NCBI GenBank assembly: GCA_030737835.1
Contig: CM060847.1
Span: 6,042,484 to 6,106,483, forward strand
Direction of reading: 5' to 3'
From: Acorus gramineus
Taxonomy: Eukaryota; Streptophyta; Magnoliopsida; Acorales; Acoraceae
DNA length: 64,000 bases
Shown: piece after piece, positions 46,511-59,179 of the stretch
Layout of the letters: the number at the start of each line of letters is the position of its first letter
Position numbering within the stretch: position 1 is the first letter of the stretch
Program-made: the position numbers and the translations under genes
The notes under the pieces: model-generated
Seen by the model: the letters and a program-made list of their open reading frames with translations, nothing else
Told to the model about the DNA's origin: nothing
The model's database searches: none

Positions 46511-48156
46511 TGGTTGAATTGGCTACCACCATGGAAGAATGATTTTATTATCCAACCGTGTCCAGGGATCTCCTATATTTGGTGCTTCGAACAATGTGGG
46601 CCTTCATTTAGCATCTCATGCATGCATTAACCTAACTTTTCCAAATAAAAACAGGATATCATGCATGTAATTCATCTTCAGTGGATTAAATAACTTTGGA
46701 ACCCCATGACCTAATTCAAAGTTGCTTCACGATTGCACAGGGAGGTATTTGAGTGCTTTAGATTTTAGAGGGGTTGTTAAGACTTCATTGTTATTTTTTT
46801 TTCGGGTTTGTGTGTGTTAACCGGCAAATATCATATTTATTAATTCATCAATTATAGTTACCCTTATCATATTTTTCTTAGCAGTCATGATATCCAGCCC
46901 CAAAATATAAGTCTCACTCACAAACCCCATGAAGTGCAATCATCTCATTGAGTTGTTGACTTTTTAAATGGTAAAATACAAATCTTTCATTCATTAAAAA
47001 TATGTTCCATTAACTCAAATCTCTCATATTCTCTTTTCAGTTATGACTCCTCTATGTGAATTTTGAAATCCATTTATCCATTTCAAAAAAATCCACATTC
47101 GTTTAGTTGAAAATTCTCTTTCGTTTCATTTCGTCAACCTTCGCGCCAGCTCGACGTTCTTCCATCACGAACAGAACGATCGAGCACTGAACAACGATCT
47201 TAGAATGATTGCTCCCCTTCGCATCACTATCGTGGAAGCTTTGTTTCACTTTCGATTATAGTTTTTCTCTATATTAAAAAAATGCTATTTATGAAAATAG
47301 AGAAAAAGAAATGTAAAATGATTATATAACATTTATGTCATTATTATAATTGTAACGGAATGTAACAATGTTGCATAAATGTAACAGCAATATGTGAACG
47401 TAACAGTCTTATGACATTCATGTTAAAAAATGTTGCAGAAACGAAAAAAGAGAAGAAATGTAGTAGACTCCCGTGCAAAAGTAATTCAAACATTTGCTCT
47501 TAATGACTAGTTACATTGTGATGTAACCATATTGCGTAAATGTAATTATTTCGCAGCAATAAACTCATGTAATTGACTGTTATATTTATGAATATAACAA
47601 ATATAAATCAATACTTGCATGCGATTGACTGCTACCTTTACGAATGTAACAAAAATAACATAAATATGAAAAATGAATATTTACATTGTCAACAATGTAA
47701 CAATATCATCATACAAACTATCTATATATAAAATATAACAATATCGAGTGTTACAATTAAGATATAAGAGCAAAAACAAATCAAATTATGGAAAATGACA
47801 TTCAATACATAAAAAAAATTCTTCATTAAAATTTAAAACAATCAGCAAAACACATCTCGATTACGAATCCAATAATGTCAAATATGATCCGACAGACATT
47901 GAGACGAAATCCAAATTGAAAGAAAGAAGAAAAAAAACGAATATGTGACTTCAAATTCTTCTGAAGTATAAATTAGAGCCGTGGAGGTTTGTCAAGTAGC
48001 AAGAGGAAAAATTGACGAGGAAGAAATAAAAAAAAGTGAAACTAAATGTCTCCCAGGCGGTTACACATATGATATGGAAAAAAAAGTAAAACGTAATTGT
48101 CTCTACATTTTGTGGAAAACATTATTTATTTCATAACCTAATATATATTCTGATAG
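46511..48156. other. Intergenic DNA with TGTAAC-rich tract
   Basis: From about 47330 to 47760 a word like AATGTAAC(A) recurs many times, as in the MULE-type relics at 15.5 and 54.5 kb. No coding frame or clear element ends found. Confidence 0.35.
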
Positions 48157-48420
48157 TCCCCAGTGGTCATAGCACAACGGTTCAGGGTTTATCTGTGTTA
48201 AGGGTAAGTCTTGGGTTTGAGTCTTGACGTTGTGTTATATCTCCTGTTTGTTAAGCGAAATTCGAAAGAATTTTTTGTTGGACCAAAAGTATATATTGAC
48301 ATTTTTGTTGGAGGTGTTGATACACTAGCATGGGCTCAATTTCGCAATGGACATGGGCTTCTAATATGGATTTGGGCCGGAACGATAATCAAATACCGAA
48401 TGTTTTTAGGTGAGCATTAA
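48157..48420 (+). mobile_element. tRNA-derived SINE
   Basis: The head has an A-box-like TAGCACAACGG (48168-48178) and, about 32 bp on, a B-box-like GGGTTTGAGTCTTGAC, together an internal RNA polymerase III promoter. A non-tRNA body follows (CTGTTTGTTAAGCGAAATTC, GGGCTTCTAATATGGATTTG). The 3' limit is uncertain. The body matches the fragment at 36237-36440. Confidence 0.65.
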
Positions 48421-49235
48421 ATAAAACCTTTCAAGGAGAATGAAAATCCACCCCCCTTTAGAACAACAACATCCACTTCTAATGAGATTTCTACTCTTAA
48501 TCAATGATCACATTGAACCTAACAATATTTTATTTTTTTGCTGAAGTATAAATGATGCTGCATAGAGATGGCCATGCTACAAACCAACAAACACCCTGAA
48601 AATTCTACCAAACGCTCCTCCCCCTTGTGCTGTTGATCCGTCAAGTTTAAGTACTTATTTGATGCGTTTTGTGTAATCTCATTTATCCATATAAAAATCT
48701 GGGTTATGATATTAGTCTGTTGGGGGTCTATTCCTAAAGATGGGGCACATCTGATGTATATTGTTAAAAGTAAAACCATCCAATCAAATTCATGCAACTT
48801 TAAAATAAATGTCATGAACTATTAATCTGGCAATTAAATCACTTTATGGAAATTTTTATTAATACTGGATAAGTCCCATTAAGCAAGGATAGGCTAGTGC
48901 TGTAGGTAAGAATTCTTTAGAGGCCAAAAGGAGAGTTTCATGGCCTAGATTTAAACCATACACTGTTCCTCTGTTTTAGCCTTGAATTATTGCTCATTAC
49001 GACCAGTCTTTGTGTAGCTCGACATGCTACCTAACATTGGATAGGGATATATAGATTTTAATGGATATAAGCTAAAGTAGAGGTTTTAATTTTCTGGATA
49101 GCTTTAAAAGAACAAAAAATGAGACTGAATGACAATTTATGACTTTAATTGTAATCCAAACCATCCATTCTAATAGTAGACATCATGTATGACTGCTTAA
49201 ATAAACATTTTTATCTATCATTTCCTCTAATTGCG
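48421..49235. other. Intergenic DNA
   Basis: No gene recognised; upstream exons of the ferredoxin relic were not found here. Confidence 0.35.
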
Positions 49236-49470
49236 GGAACATGTGAAGGCTCACTGGCTTGTTCCAGTACATGTCATGTGATTGTCATGGTAAGCTTTTT
49301 ACAATTCCTGCTTGTTGAGGGGCTCATTTGCAGCTTTGAGAATGGTTCATTTTCATATATCATGTTCCAACTTTGGATAATTTCATGTGTAGGATATGGA
49401 GCACTATGACATGTTGGATCAAGTCGCGAAGCCTAAACTTGATTACAGAGTTGTGAAGCAGAGAGAATTT
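49236..49470 (+). pseudogene. Mitochondrial-type [2Fe-2S] ferredoxin pseudogene fragment
   Basis: The first piece, GTCEGSLACSSTCHVIVM (49236-49289), matches the cluster-binding loop of mitochondrial ferredoxin (adrenodoxin-like, normally CEGSLACSTCHVIV), with one extra Ser between the cysteines. It is followed by a normal donor (GTAAGC) and a 103-bp intron. The second piece (from 49393), DMEHYDMLDQVAKPKLDYRV, matches the next exon but joins DMLD directly to the QVIAKPELD region. About 30 residues, including the fourth cluster Cys, are therefore deleted. The acceptor before the first piece reads TTGCGG rather than CAG. N-terminal exons are absent. Retained intron means a DNA-level duplicate, not a processed copy. 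Confidence 0.8.
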
Positions 49471-51231
49471 TTCTTTTTTTGAAGATAGTTAATTTGGTCT
49501 TTTACATCACTATTGTTTAGTCACTTCTTATTCAGGTTAAGGGAGGTTATTTATTTATAGAAGTGATATGAGGATTGTTTTGAGAGAAAGGCCGAAACAT
49601 GCTAATCGTCGAAACATTTAAATTTGTCTCTAATCGTGATTTGTTTTGTTTTTTTCATCATCATACAGGGGTTAAGTTTGAACACTAGGAAATGTCACTA
49701 TGTCAACATTTTTAATGATCATTTTGGGGTTAAGAGCATTAGTGGAGATGACATGATCTAAATTCGGATTAAAGCTTAATAATATGGCATGTGGGTATAA
49801 CCTCCCCCAAAAAAGGAGTACCATGTTTTTTAAAGGTTGTGTTTGGATTTGAATCCAGCATTTGAAAAACCTTGTTTGCACATCATGATGTAACAGTACA
49901 TAATAGCATCCTGGCCTAGAGAAATTTTTTCTGAGAATTTTTAGACTTGTAGACATTGTGCTCTGTCCTCACTAACTCTTAACTGTTGACATGGTGAGAA
50001 CTTGAATAAGACCACAATCAAAAGTGAATTGATGAAAGTCTAACCAATAAATTAAGGACACCTTGTTGGTTTTGATTGATCTCAACCACTGTGACTCAGA
50101 AGACAAGACCTTTTCAATTGGTCTTCATTGCTTTGAAATCAAGAAATGCATATATGAACCATCAGCACTAGCTGTCACCAAATAAATATTAGAGACCTGA
50201 AGATTCCCCTTCCAGTAGATTATAAACCACTTATGTGTTTGTCAAACGTATTTTTCACACAATTGCTTTGCATGCTTTTGTGTTTCAATCTGCTTAACAA
50301 GTTGTTGATCAACCTCATTTGGCTGATGAAATTCTCTAACTCGTGTTGAATTTCTAATTAACCAAACAATACTTACAATTCTGTTATGTAGGGCCATCTA
50401 TGAAGGGTCATTTGCCTTCTCTTACTGTAGCCATGTGACAGGTGGTGGTGATAGTGTTAAATATATGAACTTTGTAACCGATGGGTAGTGATAGGTGGTT
50501 AGATATGGGGAACATATTTTGTATTCTCTCAACCAGACTAAATTATTTGATTCAGTTAGAAGGGAAGGAAAAAAAAACATTTTTCATAATACCCTAGGTT
50601 TCTAGTCACTGACATCATCCCCATCTTGTTTTGCTAAATATAATAGATTAAATAGTGGAGGCATTGATGATTAGAACACTTTCTGTTGATTTTCAAATTT
50701 TAATTCTGATTTGTCTTGTTCCTAGACATCTCAGACTAATAAGTATTTCATTGACATCTGCGTATCTCTCTTGTGTGCATTTTTTATATAATTCTATTAC
50801 ACGCACAATTTATACACAATCCCGTTTTTGGTTCCATTTCAAGATAGGACTTTGTTAGGATCCCATTGATTCTTCTCGGTACTCAGTGAAAGACTGATAT
50901 GTGTGTAAAATTATTATAAAATCTAGCATATTAAACATGTTAGATAAACATGTAAGTATATATAATTTATTAAAATGTATAATTTTTATTATTTTTAAAA
51001 AATACAAGTTTTGTTATCTGAAATGTACAATTTATTAAAATTAAAACATTATCCACAATTGATCACTTCAATTGACCACGGTGGAATTATATTTCATCAG
51101 TAAATTGAATATCAAATGTGAACCGAACCTCTTCTTGATAGGACGAGAGGGATATTTTCTCTTCTGTGATGGGATTTGTATTGAAGTCTTGTCGCCTTCT
51201 CATAGGAGAAGATTTAAGTATAAAAAAAAAG
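49471..51231. other. Intergenic DNA
   Basis: A segment at about 49883-49925 (AACAGTACATAATAGCATCC, TGGCCTAGA) recurs near 57272-57316 (ATAGTACATAACAGCCTCCT, GGCCTAGA). No gene recognised. Confidence 0.35.
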
Positions 51232-51840
51232 AGAAAAATCTTCTTAACTCTCTAAAATCTTCTTGAAATCACAAAAAATCCTTCTAAAGTTAGAAAATCA
51301 TCCTAGGTCCCCATAAAGTGTATATGGTTAACGAATTTAGTCCCCTGGTCAAGAGTATATTGAAATAAGTCCTCAGAAACTTACTAAAATTAGATTAAGT
51401 TCCTACAAACTTTATTAAATCAGATTTAGTTCTTTTGTAAGATAAAAATACCCCCGTCATTTTTCAACATCTCTATCTCCTGAAATGTCATCATCATTTG
51501 TAAAAAAAAATATCGATCAAACCTCATTTGATCTATAAAATTGAGTCATTTTTCAATATTTTCACATCCTTAATCTCATTACAGAGATTAAACAAAAAAA
51601 AATTACAGCTTCATCAACTCCATTACAAAATCAATAGAGAAAACAATTTAAAAACCCAATCAAAATTCTATAATACATTCTTAACTCAAAATTAGTAGCA
51701 ATAAAAAGCATAACACCTTGATTAAAAAACTATAATTTGTTTAATAAAATTTAAATAAATCAGTATATATTTTTAGATAATCACATGGATTTTTTGTGAT
51801 TTCAAAAAGATTTCAGGGAGTTAAGACGATTTTTAAATTT
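51232..51840. mobile_element. Foldback MITE
   Basis: The arm at 51232-51285 (GAAAAATCTTCTTAACTCTC...) and the arm at about 51786-51840 (...GGGAGTTAAGACGATTTTTA) are inverted repeats of about 50 bp. The interior is AT-rich and non-coding. Related pseudo-palindromic words continue to about 52090. Confidence 0.55.
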
Positions 51841-52489
51841 TACAAGGATTTTTTTCGATTTTCATAAGTTTTCAAGAAGTTATATCGATATTTTCCAATA
51901 AAGAAAATAAATTTTAAAAGGGTATAACAGTAATTTACCATATATGATTAGGGTTAATCACACATCTGGTTAGTTATAGGGACTAAAATAAATATTATCT
52001 AATAAGATAGGGAACTGAGGGAATTTATCAATTTTAAAGAGACTCTTTCTTATTTTGATAAGTTTTCATGGAGCTAGATCAATTTTTCTCAAAAAAAAAA
52101 AAAAAATTGCCAATAAAAAAGAAATATAAGAGGTGAACCATCAATCCAAATTATCCAGGCCCACTCTTTAAAGGGCATAACCACTATGGTTTGGTCAACT
52201 CCATTTGATCAATAGATTAAGCTGGAGGTTCTCTAAAATATTATTTTAATTAAGTTAGAGGTTGGCAGAGTTGGTGGAAAAAAGAATAAGCTAATAAGCT
52301 AAGCCACTACATATGAAATGGCGATGAAACGACATGTTAAGGTTTTTATTTTTCTTTGAAACAACAAAATTTGTATTGCACCTCCTTTTCAAAATGTGTG
52401 AGACCGAATGAATTCGTTGTTCTTGAGATGTTGAATTTGTTTTTAATTAATTGGGTTTGTTTTGTCAATTAATCTTACTAAAACTAGGA

Positions 52490-53225
52490 AAAAATGCTTA
52501 TACCCCATGAACATTCGCTAATATCCGTATCCATACAACCCCCTTAAAGTAAAAAAAAAAAAAAAACACCACTAACTCTAAGTTAAGTTATCGTCAAATT
52601 TAAAAAGAATATTCGTGAAATATTTCATTACTTAGCATCACCCTAAATACATATATAACTCACTGTAAGATTGCAAATATACATATCGACCCCTCATTTT
52701 TCTAAATATCCATATAATCCCTCAAATTACGCGTTTAATTCACATCACCCCCTATGGTTATTCAATTAAAATTTGTGTGTAATTAACCTGACAATATATA
52801 ATAATTTATTCTTAACATATTGAAGAAGAAACACAATGAGATATTCACAAACTTCACATCACCCCCTATCGTTATTCAATTAAAATTTGTGTGTAATTAA
52901 CCTGATAATATATAATAATTTATTCTTAACATATTGAAGAAGAAACACAATGAGATATTCACATCACCCCCTATCGTTATTCAATTAAAATTTGTGTGTA
53001 ATTAACCTGATAATATATAATAATTTATTCTTAACATATTGAAGAAAAAACACAATGAGATATTCACTTAATTCACATCACCCCCTATCGTTATTCAATT
53101 AAAATTTGTGTGTAATTAACCTGATAATATATAATAATTTATTCTTAACATACTGAAGAAGAAACACAATAAGATATTCACAAACTTCAAGGGGGTTTAT
53201 ATGCATTTTTCTCTTAGATACGAGT
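52490..53225. mobile_element. Mutator-like MITE carrying a tandem array
   Basis: The ends (GGAAAAAATGCTTATACCCC, ATCCATACAACCCCCT and AGGGGGTTTATATGCATTTT) resemble the AACCCCCTG-type elements at 11639 and 58659. No clean target duplication was found. Four direct repeats of about 107-115 bp fill the centre (52741-53190). Confidence 0.55.
52741..53190. repeat. Four-unit tandem array, about 107-115 bp per unit
   Basis: Each unit starts CACATCACCCCCTATSGTTA and ends GAAACACAATRAGATATTCA. Starts are near 52743, 52855, 52963 and 53075. Units differ at only a few bases, so amplification is recent relative to the element. Confidence 0.9.
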
Positions 53226-54429
53226 GAAAGTGACGAGGCTAAAAAAGTAATTTGATCATATGTGATTAAGTTAATCACACCTTAGTTTCAAAAGTGTTAA
53301 TGGTACGCAGTTTATATCAATATATATAGCCTAAACAATCAGGTGTTACATGAATTTTCAAAAAAAGAGGGGTCGATACTCGGTATGGATATAAAAAAAC
53401 TATTTTACATGTATGTTCCCCTACTAACTATTTCACATGTCAATATATAGCACTGCTCAATTGGGTTGTTGCTTTTGCAGGGAATATTTAAGGTATTCAT
53501 TGATTTAATCGATATATAGAGATAAGAGACATGTTTTGCTATCAAGAATTACTAATAGGAATCGATATCTCACCTAAAAACGAAAACAGATAACAATAAT
53601 TTATTTCTTGGGACTTGGGTTCCAGCTGCATCACTGGAATAGTTTCAATAATGGTTCGTACTAAAAAAATTTAAACTAAGAACTTTGAACAGATATTTAC
53701 TATACATTGTGATGCTTTCTTCCTAACAAATTGTATTAAAGGGTAGGCCGTTTTTTTTTTAGAGGAATCGATTAAAAGACATTTCAGCGTTGGATTCTTT
53801 AATAGAAAAAAAAAACATTTATTATACATTATGATGCTTTGTTCATAAGAAATTGTATCCAGAAAACGAAAGCCTTTGTTTCTTGTCATTTAATATTTGA
53901 AAAATGATTGACAAGCTCCATTTAATAGACTCCCCTCGTAAGCTCTATGACATGGCATGGTTTAGATTTCAATTTTACATCTTAAATGAGTTTATTAATT
54001 TTTAACGTAATTAATGAGACAGTTATTATTGCTGCTTTTAGAATCATGTGGAAGGGGCATTTAATTATGTTTTTTTCCTTTTTGAATTTTAGTTTTTGAA
54101 TCATGCATTCATTTATATGATAAAATTTGAGAGTTTTTTTTGTTGAGGTCGTTCAGAATCGGATTTGTTCTTTAGACTACCATCTAAGTTTTTTATCTGA
54201 TCGAAAAATAACAATTAAATTCTTTTGGCTACCATTTAAAATATCTATCGATGCATCCATGCAAGTGTTGCGTCTGTTTATTGTATGTTTTTTTTTTATT
54301 TTTTTTATGTTAATTATGGTTTTCTTTATGTGAGACGTGGTTTCGAACATGACATATCAGTTTTTAACATTTGAATGTCAGTTGTATATTTAAACCCTTT
54401 TTGGACTTCTATGCGGTTTTTTTGTGATT
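53226..54429. other. Intergenic DNA
   Basis: No gene recognised. A local duplication (ATTATACATTATGATGCTTT and ACTATACATTGTGATGCTTT) lies at 53700-53835. Confidence 0.35.
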
Positions 54430-55830
54430 TTGGCTATATTATTTTGTGAATGTAACTAATTTATTAAATGTTTTTGCAGACAAATGTAACTAACTTTAGA
54501 ACAATATAATTGTGAAACAAAGTTTCATTTCAAAATATGAACGACTCTTAATATGATCTTAGTGGAACTATGAGTCATATTATTCCATTTTTAGTTTTTT
54601 TATGTTTATCTGATTTTTAGTGATTACAACAGTACATTAGTTTTAATGATACTTTTTTGTATTTAAATGTAGGAAATACAGTGGACTCAATTACATTTTC
54701 TGTGGAAGGCAGTCTGCAGAAAGATTTCATTATTGAAGTTGAGCAGCAATATGCAGAAGCAATTGCGAGACATTTGATACAAAAGAAGATGCGCGATTGT
54801 TTTATAACAACTTTGCTTGTAGTCAATATTTTGACATTGCAAAGATCCACGGGAAAAATCTACCTGCACGTAACTCAAATAGTTAGTTACATTTGCTGTG
54901 CAGTTATTTTCAGTTAGTTACATTTCAAATATAGTTACCTTTTGCATAGCAGTAACATGAAACAAACTGAAAATACATATTAATTTAAAAAATGAATACA
55001 AAGAAATTTATATTAACATAACATAATTACTATGAAGGGAGGTTAGATACTTTGTGCGTATCAATAACAATAAAAAACATATAATAATCAAGAAACATAA
55101 ATCATGACATACATACATGCAAAACTGAAGAAAGTTTAGATTCCTCTAATAGTTGGTTACATTTACTAAGCACTTATATACACCAGTATCTACTTACAGT
55201 TAGTTACATTTAAATATAGTTACATTGCGCATGGCAGTAACATTGAACAAACTGAAAATATAAATTACTTAAATTTGGTTATGATTGTCAGTTACATTTT
55301 ATTGCAAACAAGAACAGAAATTGGACATACATTTCAATTATCTGTAAAAAAAAAAAAAGTCAGTTACTTTTTGTATCCATTCGAAAAAGAAAAAAAACTA
55401 GAAAAAAAAAACAAAAACATCATATTCATGTAATCATAAGATCTTGAAAAATAACAGAAATGATTTTTTCAAATACCAAAAAAAGGTTTTGAAATGAGGG
55501 GTAATAAATCATTTCCATTTATAGAGTAGTGATGGTGACAATAAATCATTTCCATTTATAATTCACGTTTCTTTTTTTGTTTTTGGATTCATTCCAATTG
55601 AATTATTTATACATCCATAATCAATAGTTCATTTCTTTTTTAAAACATCATTTTTGTTTTTTAAAACACCTAGCTAGTAGAGAAAGTGTGTATTAATGAG
55701 GGGTACTTTAGTATTTAGCTTTTTTATCATTTTGTAAAGTTAACAAAACAGTCAATGACATTTTGATAACTCATGGACCCTGTGGGAGGAGCCTATATGA
55801 TGGGGCCAGTGTAGCAAAGCTCTTAATATT
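54430..55830. mobile_element. MULE-type relic with inverted TGTAAC/GTTACA words
   Basis: The left part carries AATGTAACTAA words. The right part (54880-55340) carries AGTTAGTTACATTT words, so the halves are inverted. The right end near 55805-55830 matches, complemented, the left end of the 14.8-kb relic. An 86-codon frame (54657-54917) beginning YLNVGNTVDSITFSVEG is not recognised. The left limit is unknown. Confidence 0.45.
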
Positions 55831-56053
55831 TAGTATCGGATATTTTTTATGATCTAAAGAATTAAAAGAAAAAAGCGATAAGAGAAAACTTGACTACAGA
55901 TACATGTACAGCTTGCCAACAAAATAAATCAAACATACAACATCAACTAAATTGGTTGATTGACTGTTTTGCTAAGATCACAATACCAAAGAACTCATGA
56001 AATGAGGCCTACAAAAGTTATGTAGTGATTAAAAATTGATTAATTATTGAAGA

Positions 56054-56588
56054 TCAGGCCTGTGAATCGAACGGATACGGATCGAATAGGCCCATATCCG
56101 TATCCGTATCCGAATTAGATATCCGAAAAAAATATCCGTATCCGATATACAACGGATATTCCTAAACACATCCGTATCTGATCCAAAAATCCGGTTACGG
56201 ATTCGGATAATATCTGAAATATCTGAACCAGATTAAAATATAAAGAATTTATAAAATCTTAAATCTTAACATGGTTAAATAGGTATCCACCAAAGATATA
56301 AAAACACAAATCCTAATATAGTTAAACAAATATTCAACATGGTTAAATAGATTTATGTTTTACCTTAATTAATGAGCCATTGGATTTTCATCTAAGGGTT
56401 GAAACTAATTCTAACATATATAAATAAAATAACAGTTTGGATACGGATATTGTCCGATCTGAAAATTTTCAGATACAGATAATTTGGTTTGGATACGGAT
56501 ACGGATTTTCGGATATCGGATATTTTCTGCATTTTCAGATACGGATTCGAATCGAATACAGATATTTTTTTGAATAATTGACAGGCTT
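56054..56588. mobile_element. Non-autonomous hAT element with GGATACGGAT arrays
   Basis: The ends TCAGGCCTGTGAATCGAACG and GAATAATTGACAGGCTT are inverted and flanked by a perfect 8-bp duplication ATTGAAGA (56046-56053, 56589-56596). Sub-terminal arrays of TCCGTATCCGTATCC and GGATACGGATACGG are on opposite strands. No transposase. Confidence 0.9.
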
Positions 56589-56596
56589 ATTGAAGA

Positions 56597-57554
56597 CAAC
56601 ATTCACGAGGTCGTTTGACATGAACTTTGAACATGATGGGGTTGAGAATCTCTTATGATGGTTGAGCTGTCTAATTTTGTGCCATCGCCATCTTTGATGA
56701 CAACTTCTTTTTTCTTTTTAGTCCCTAAAAATCTAACACCCCTTAATACTTTAGATGAAAAATGAGTTACATGTAGCCCATCTTTAACTAGAGGGGTAAA
56801 AGAAAACACATCCTGGAATGGACTAATTAAATGATTAACAGGAAAAAAAAGAAAGAAACACTTCATCTTCAAACTTTATAGTTAAATATCGCTTTGACCA
56901 TAATGAACATTTAAAAATTGATTACACCATATATACACAAACACACAAACATTACTAACTAAATCACTCTTCTAGACATCAGTTACAGGTACGACTTATA
57001 CATCACTCCCCCTCCATTGAAACCATATCAAGTTCCCACTCAAATCAAACACGCTACTAAACCAAATAATAAAAGTTTTGGGTCGGTTTTGGTGATGTTA
57101 ATAGAGACTAAAAGACATCCTTGACCATCAATGTCACTTGACATTCATCTAAAAATAATAACAAAAACACACTAAAAGGAAGGTTTGGTATATCACATTA
57201 GCTAAGAGCCATTGATGCAAGCATGGTTGGTGAGCTAATATATATAGTACATGCAAAGCCTTGGAAGGAACATGTTTGATAGTACATAACAGCCTCCTGG
57301 CCTAGATAGTTTTGTGGTTGTTTAAACATGTACGTGCAATAATGTACTTTTTTTTTTCTTCTTCCAAGTTCTAAAACCAAAAAGTGAAAGAAGTATTATT
57401 TTTTATCAATTTTTCATGAGGTGGCTCGTAAAAATCTTGCAACACAATGCAGCATCTGTGACTCAACTAAAAAAATTCACATGCGTTTTTCATTCTATAA
57501 TTACAAGGATAAATGATGTTGATCTTGCACATGGATATCCTGGATAACCTTGTC
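56597..57554. other. Intergenic DNA
   Basis: A minus-strand 89-codon frame (56603-56872) is unrecognised. Otherwise nothing is seen except the short segment shared with 49.9 kb. Confidence 0.3.
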
Positions 57555-57800
57555 CAGAGTAGTTGGGCAAGCGGATAAGATTTTAAAAATGAGTTATCTT
57601 AATTTTTAAATGATAAAAAAGAAAAGATAAATATTATTTTAGTATTTAAAAGGAACAATAATTATTTATTTTTATTTTAAAAGCAAGATAATTATCATCA
57701 TTTTATCCTAATTTTATTTTATATCAACAAGGAAAAGTTGTTCTCTAACTATTTATTTTTTATTTATCCTAATATCGTAAGATTTATCACCTTACCAAAT
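57555..57800. mobile_element. Decayed MITE of the CAAACTAG family
   Basis: The internal words GATAATTATC and AAAAGTTGTTCTCT, and a TTACCAAATTGGG end, resemble the MITEs at 13941 and 20502. The left end (TTGGGCAAGCGGATAAG) is diverged. Confidence 0.45.
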
Positions 57801-57936
57801 TGGGTTTGATTCACTGAAGTGCAAAATTATATTTTACAATAGAACTAATTAATATAGTGAATATATAATATGAAAAATCAATGCAAACAAAAATATTTTA
57901 CAAGCATTAATTGATGGGGGTTATAATTAAATCAAT

Positions 57937-58210
57937 GGTTTTTTTATTTTTAAGTCCCCATAAACTATATGATTTAGTAATTGATTCATCACTTCTTCAT
58001 ATTTCGGTTTAAGTCCCTAGATTTAAAGGATATGCTCCTTTTAGTCTCTTCCACGGACTAAAAAAAAATCAAATAATTTAGGGATAAGTCTCTTCGAGGG
58101 ACTAATAAAACACATACCCCTTAAATCTAGGGACTTAAATAGAAATATAAACAAGTGATGGATCGATCACTAAATCATATAGTTTACAGGAACCTAAAAA
58201 TAAAAAAAAC
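57937..58210. mobile_element. Foldback MITE, cluster member 1
   Basis: The left end TTTTTATTTTTAAGTCCCC and right end GAACCTAAAAATAAAAAA are inverted. The internal words TAGTAATTGATTCATCACTT and CACTAAATCATATAGTTTAC match the family at 18261. Confidence 0.7.
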
Positions 58211-58348
58211 TCTTAAATCAATACAATAAAATTTATATTAAAAAATGAACTACATGATGTATTGGTAGAGTTAGGGGTTCCTACTTCTTATCTTACTCTT
58301 TTATTATGTAAGAAAAGATTTAACTACAAAAGAATTATTATTTTTTAA

Positions 58349-58633
58349 AAAAAACTTGGGTTTTTTAGTTTTCAGTCCATGTAAACATATCTATTTAGAG
58401 ATGTATCTATCACTTCTTCATATTTTGGTTTTAGTCCCCAAATTTAAATGATATGGACTTTTTTAGTTCCTCCCAAGGACTAAAAACAAAATCAAATAAT
58501 TTAAAGATAGGTCCCTCCTATGGACTAAAAAGAAACATATTATTTAAATCTAGTAATGAAAACTAAAATATGAAGAATTGAGGGATCGATCAATAAATCT
58601 TATGATTTTTGAGAAATTAAAAATAAAAATCCC
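58349..58633. mobile_element. Foldback MITE, cluster member 2
   Basis: GGGTTTTTTAGTTTTCAGTC and GAAATTAAAAATAAAAATCC are the inverted ends. The centre has GGGACCT-like stems (GATAGGTCCCTCC). Confidence 0.7.
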
Positions 58634-58658
58634 AAAAAACTTTTATTTATATTAAAAA

Positions 58659-59166
58659 GGAAAAAATCCATATAACCCCCTGTAAATTGACTGAAATCCA
58701 TATAACCCCATGACTTTTCTTAAAATTCATATAAGCCCCTAAAAATACATAGTAAATCCAAATAACCCCCTAAATAAAATTTACGATTGCAGATGATGAA
58801 TATTTTGTGAATATTATGTTTGGTTAACCCTGATAGAAAACACAATATACCAAAAAAAATCCCACAATTTGGTAAAAATATGAACAATCCTCTGTGACTG
58901 ACGATTTTACCCCTCTGGATAGGGTTTTATAATATATCCAGGCAGGGTAAAATCTTCATTTTCATAGGATTTTTCACATTTTTAACACACTGTAGAGATT
59001 TTTATTATATTGTGTTTTCAGTCAAGGTTAACCAAACAAGATATTCACAAAATATTCATCATCTGTTAACGACAATTTTATTCAGGGGGTTATTTGGATT
59101 TACTAGGTGTTTTCAGGGGGTTATATGGATTTTAAGAAAAGACAGGGGGTTATATGGATTTTTCCC
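58659..59166. mobile_element. Mutator-like MITE inside the cluster, 9-bp target duplication
   Basis: The inverted ends GGAAAAAATCCATATAACCC and GGTTATATGGATTTTTCCC are flanked by a perfect 9-bp duplication TATTAAAAA (58650-58658, 59167-59175). Same family as 11639-12464. Confidence 0.9.
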
Positions 59167-59179
59167 TATTAAAAAATAA

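Noticed and set aside
48157-48240. A functional tRNA gene
   Set aside because: A- and B-box-like words are present, but no acceptor or anticodon stems pair, and a SINE body follows.
52741-53190. CRISPR-like array
   Set aside because: The units are contiguous tandem copies without unique spacers, in a plant nuclear context.
54657-54917. 86-codon frame as a gene
   Set aside because: It lies in the centre of a MULE-type relic and matches nothing I know; kept only as part of that element.
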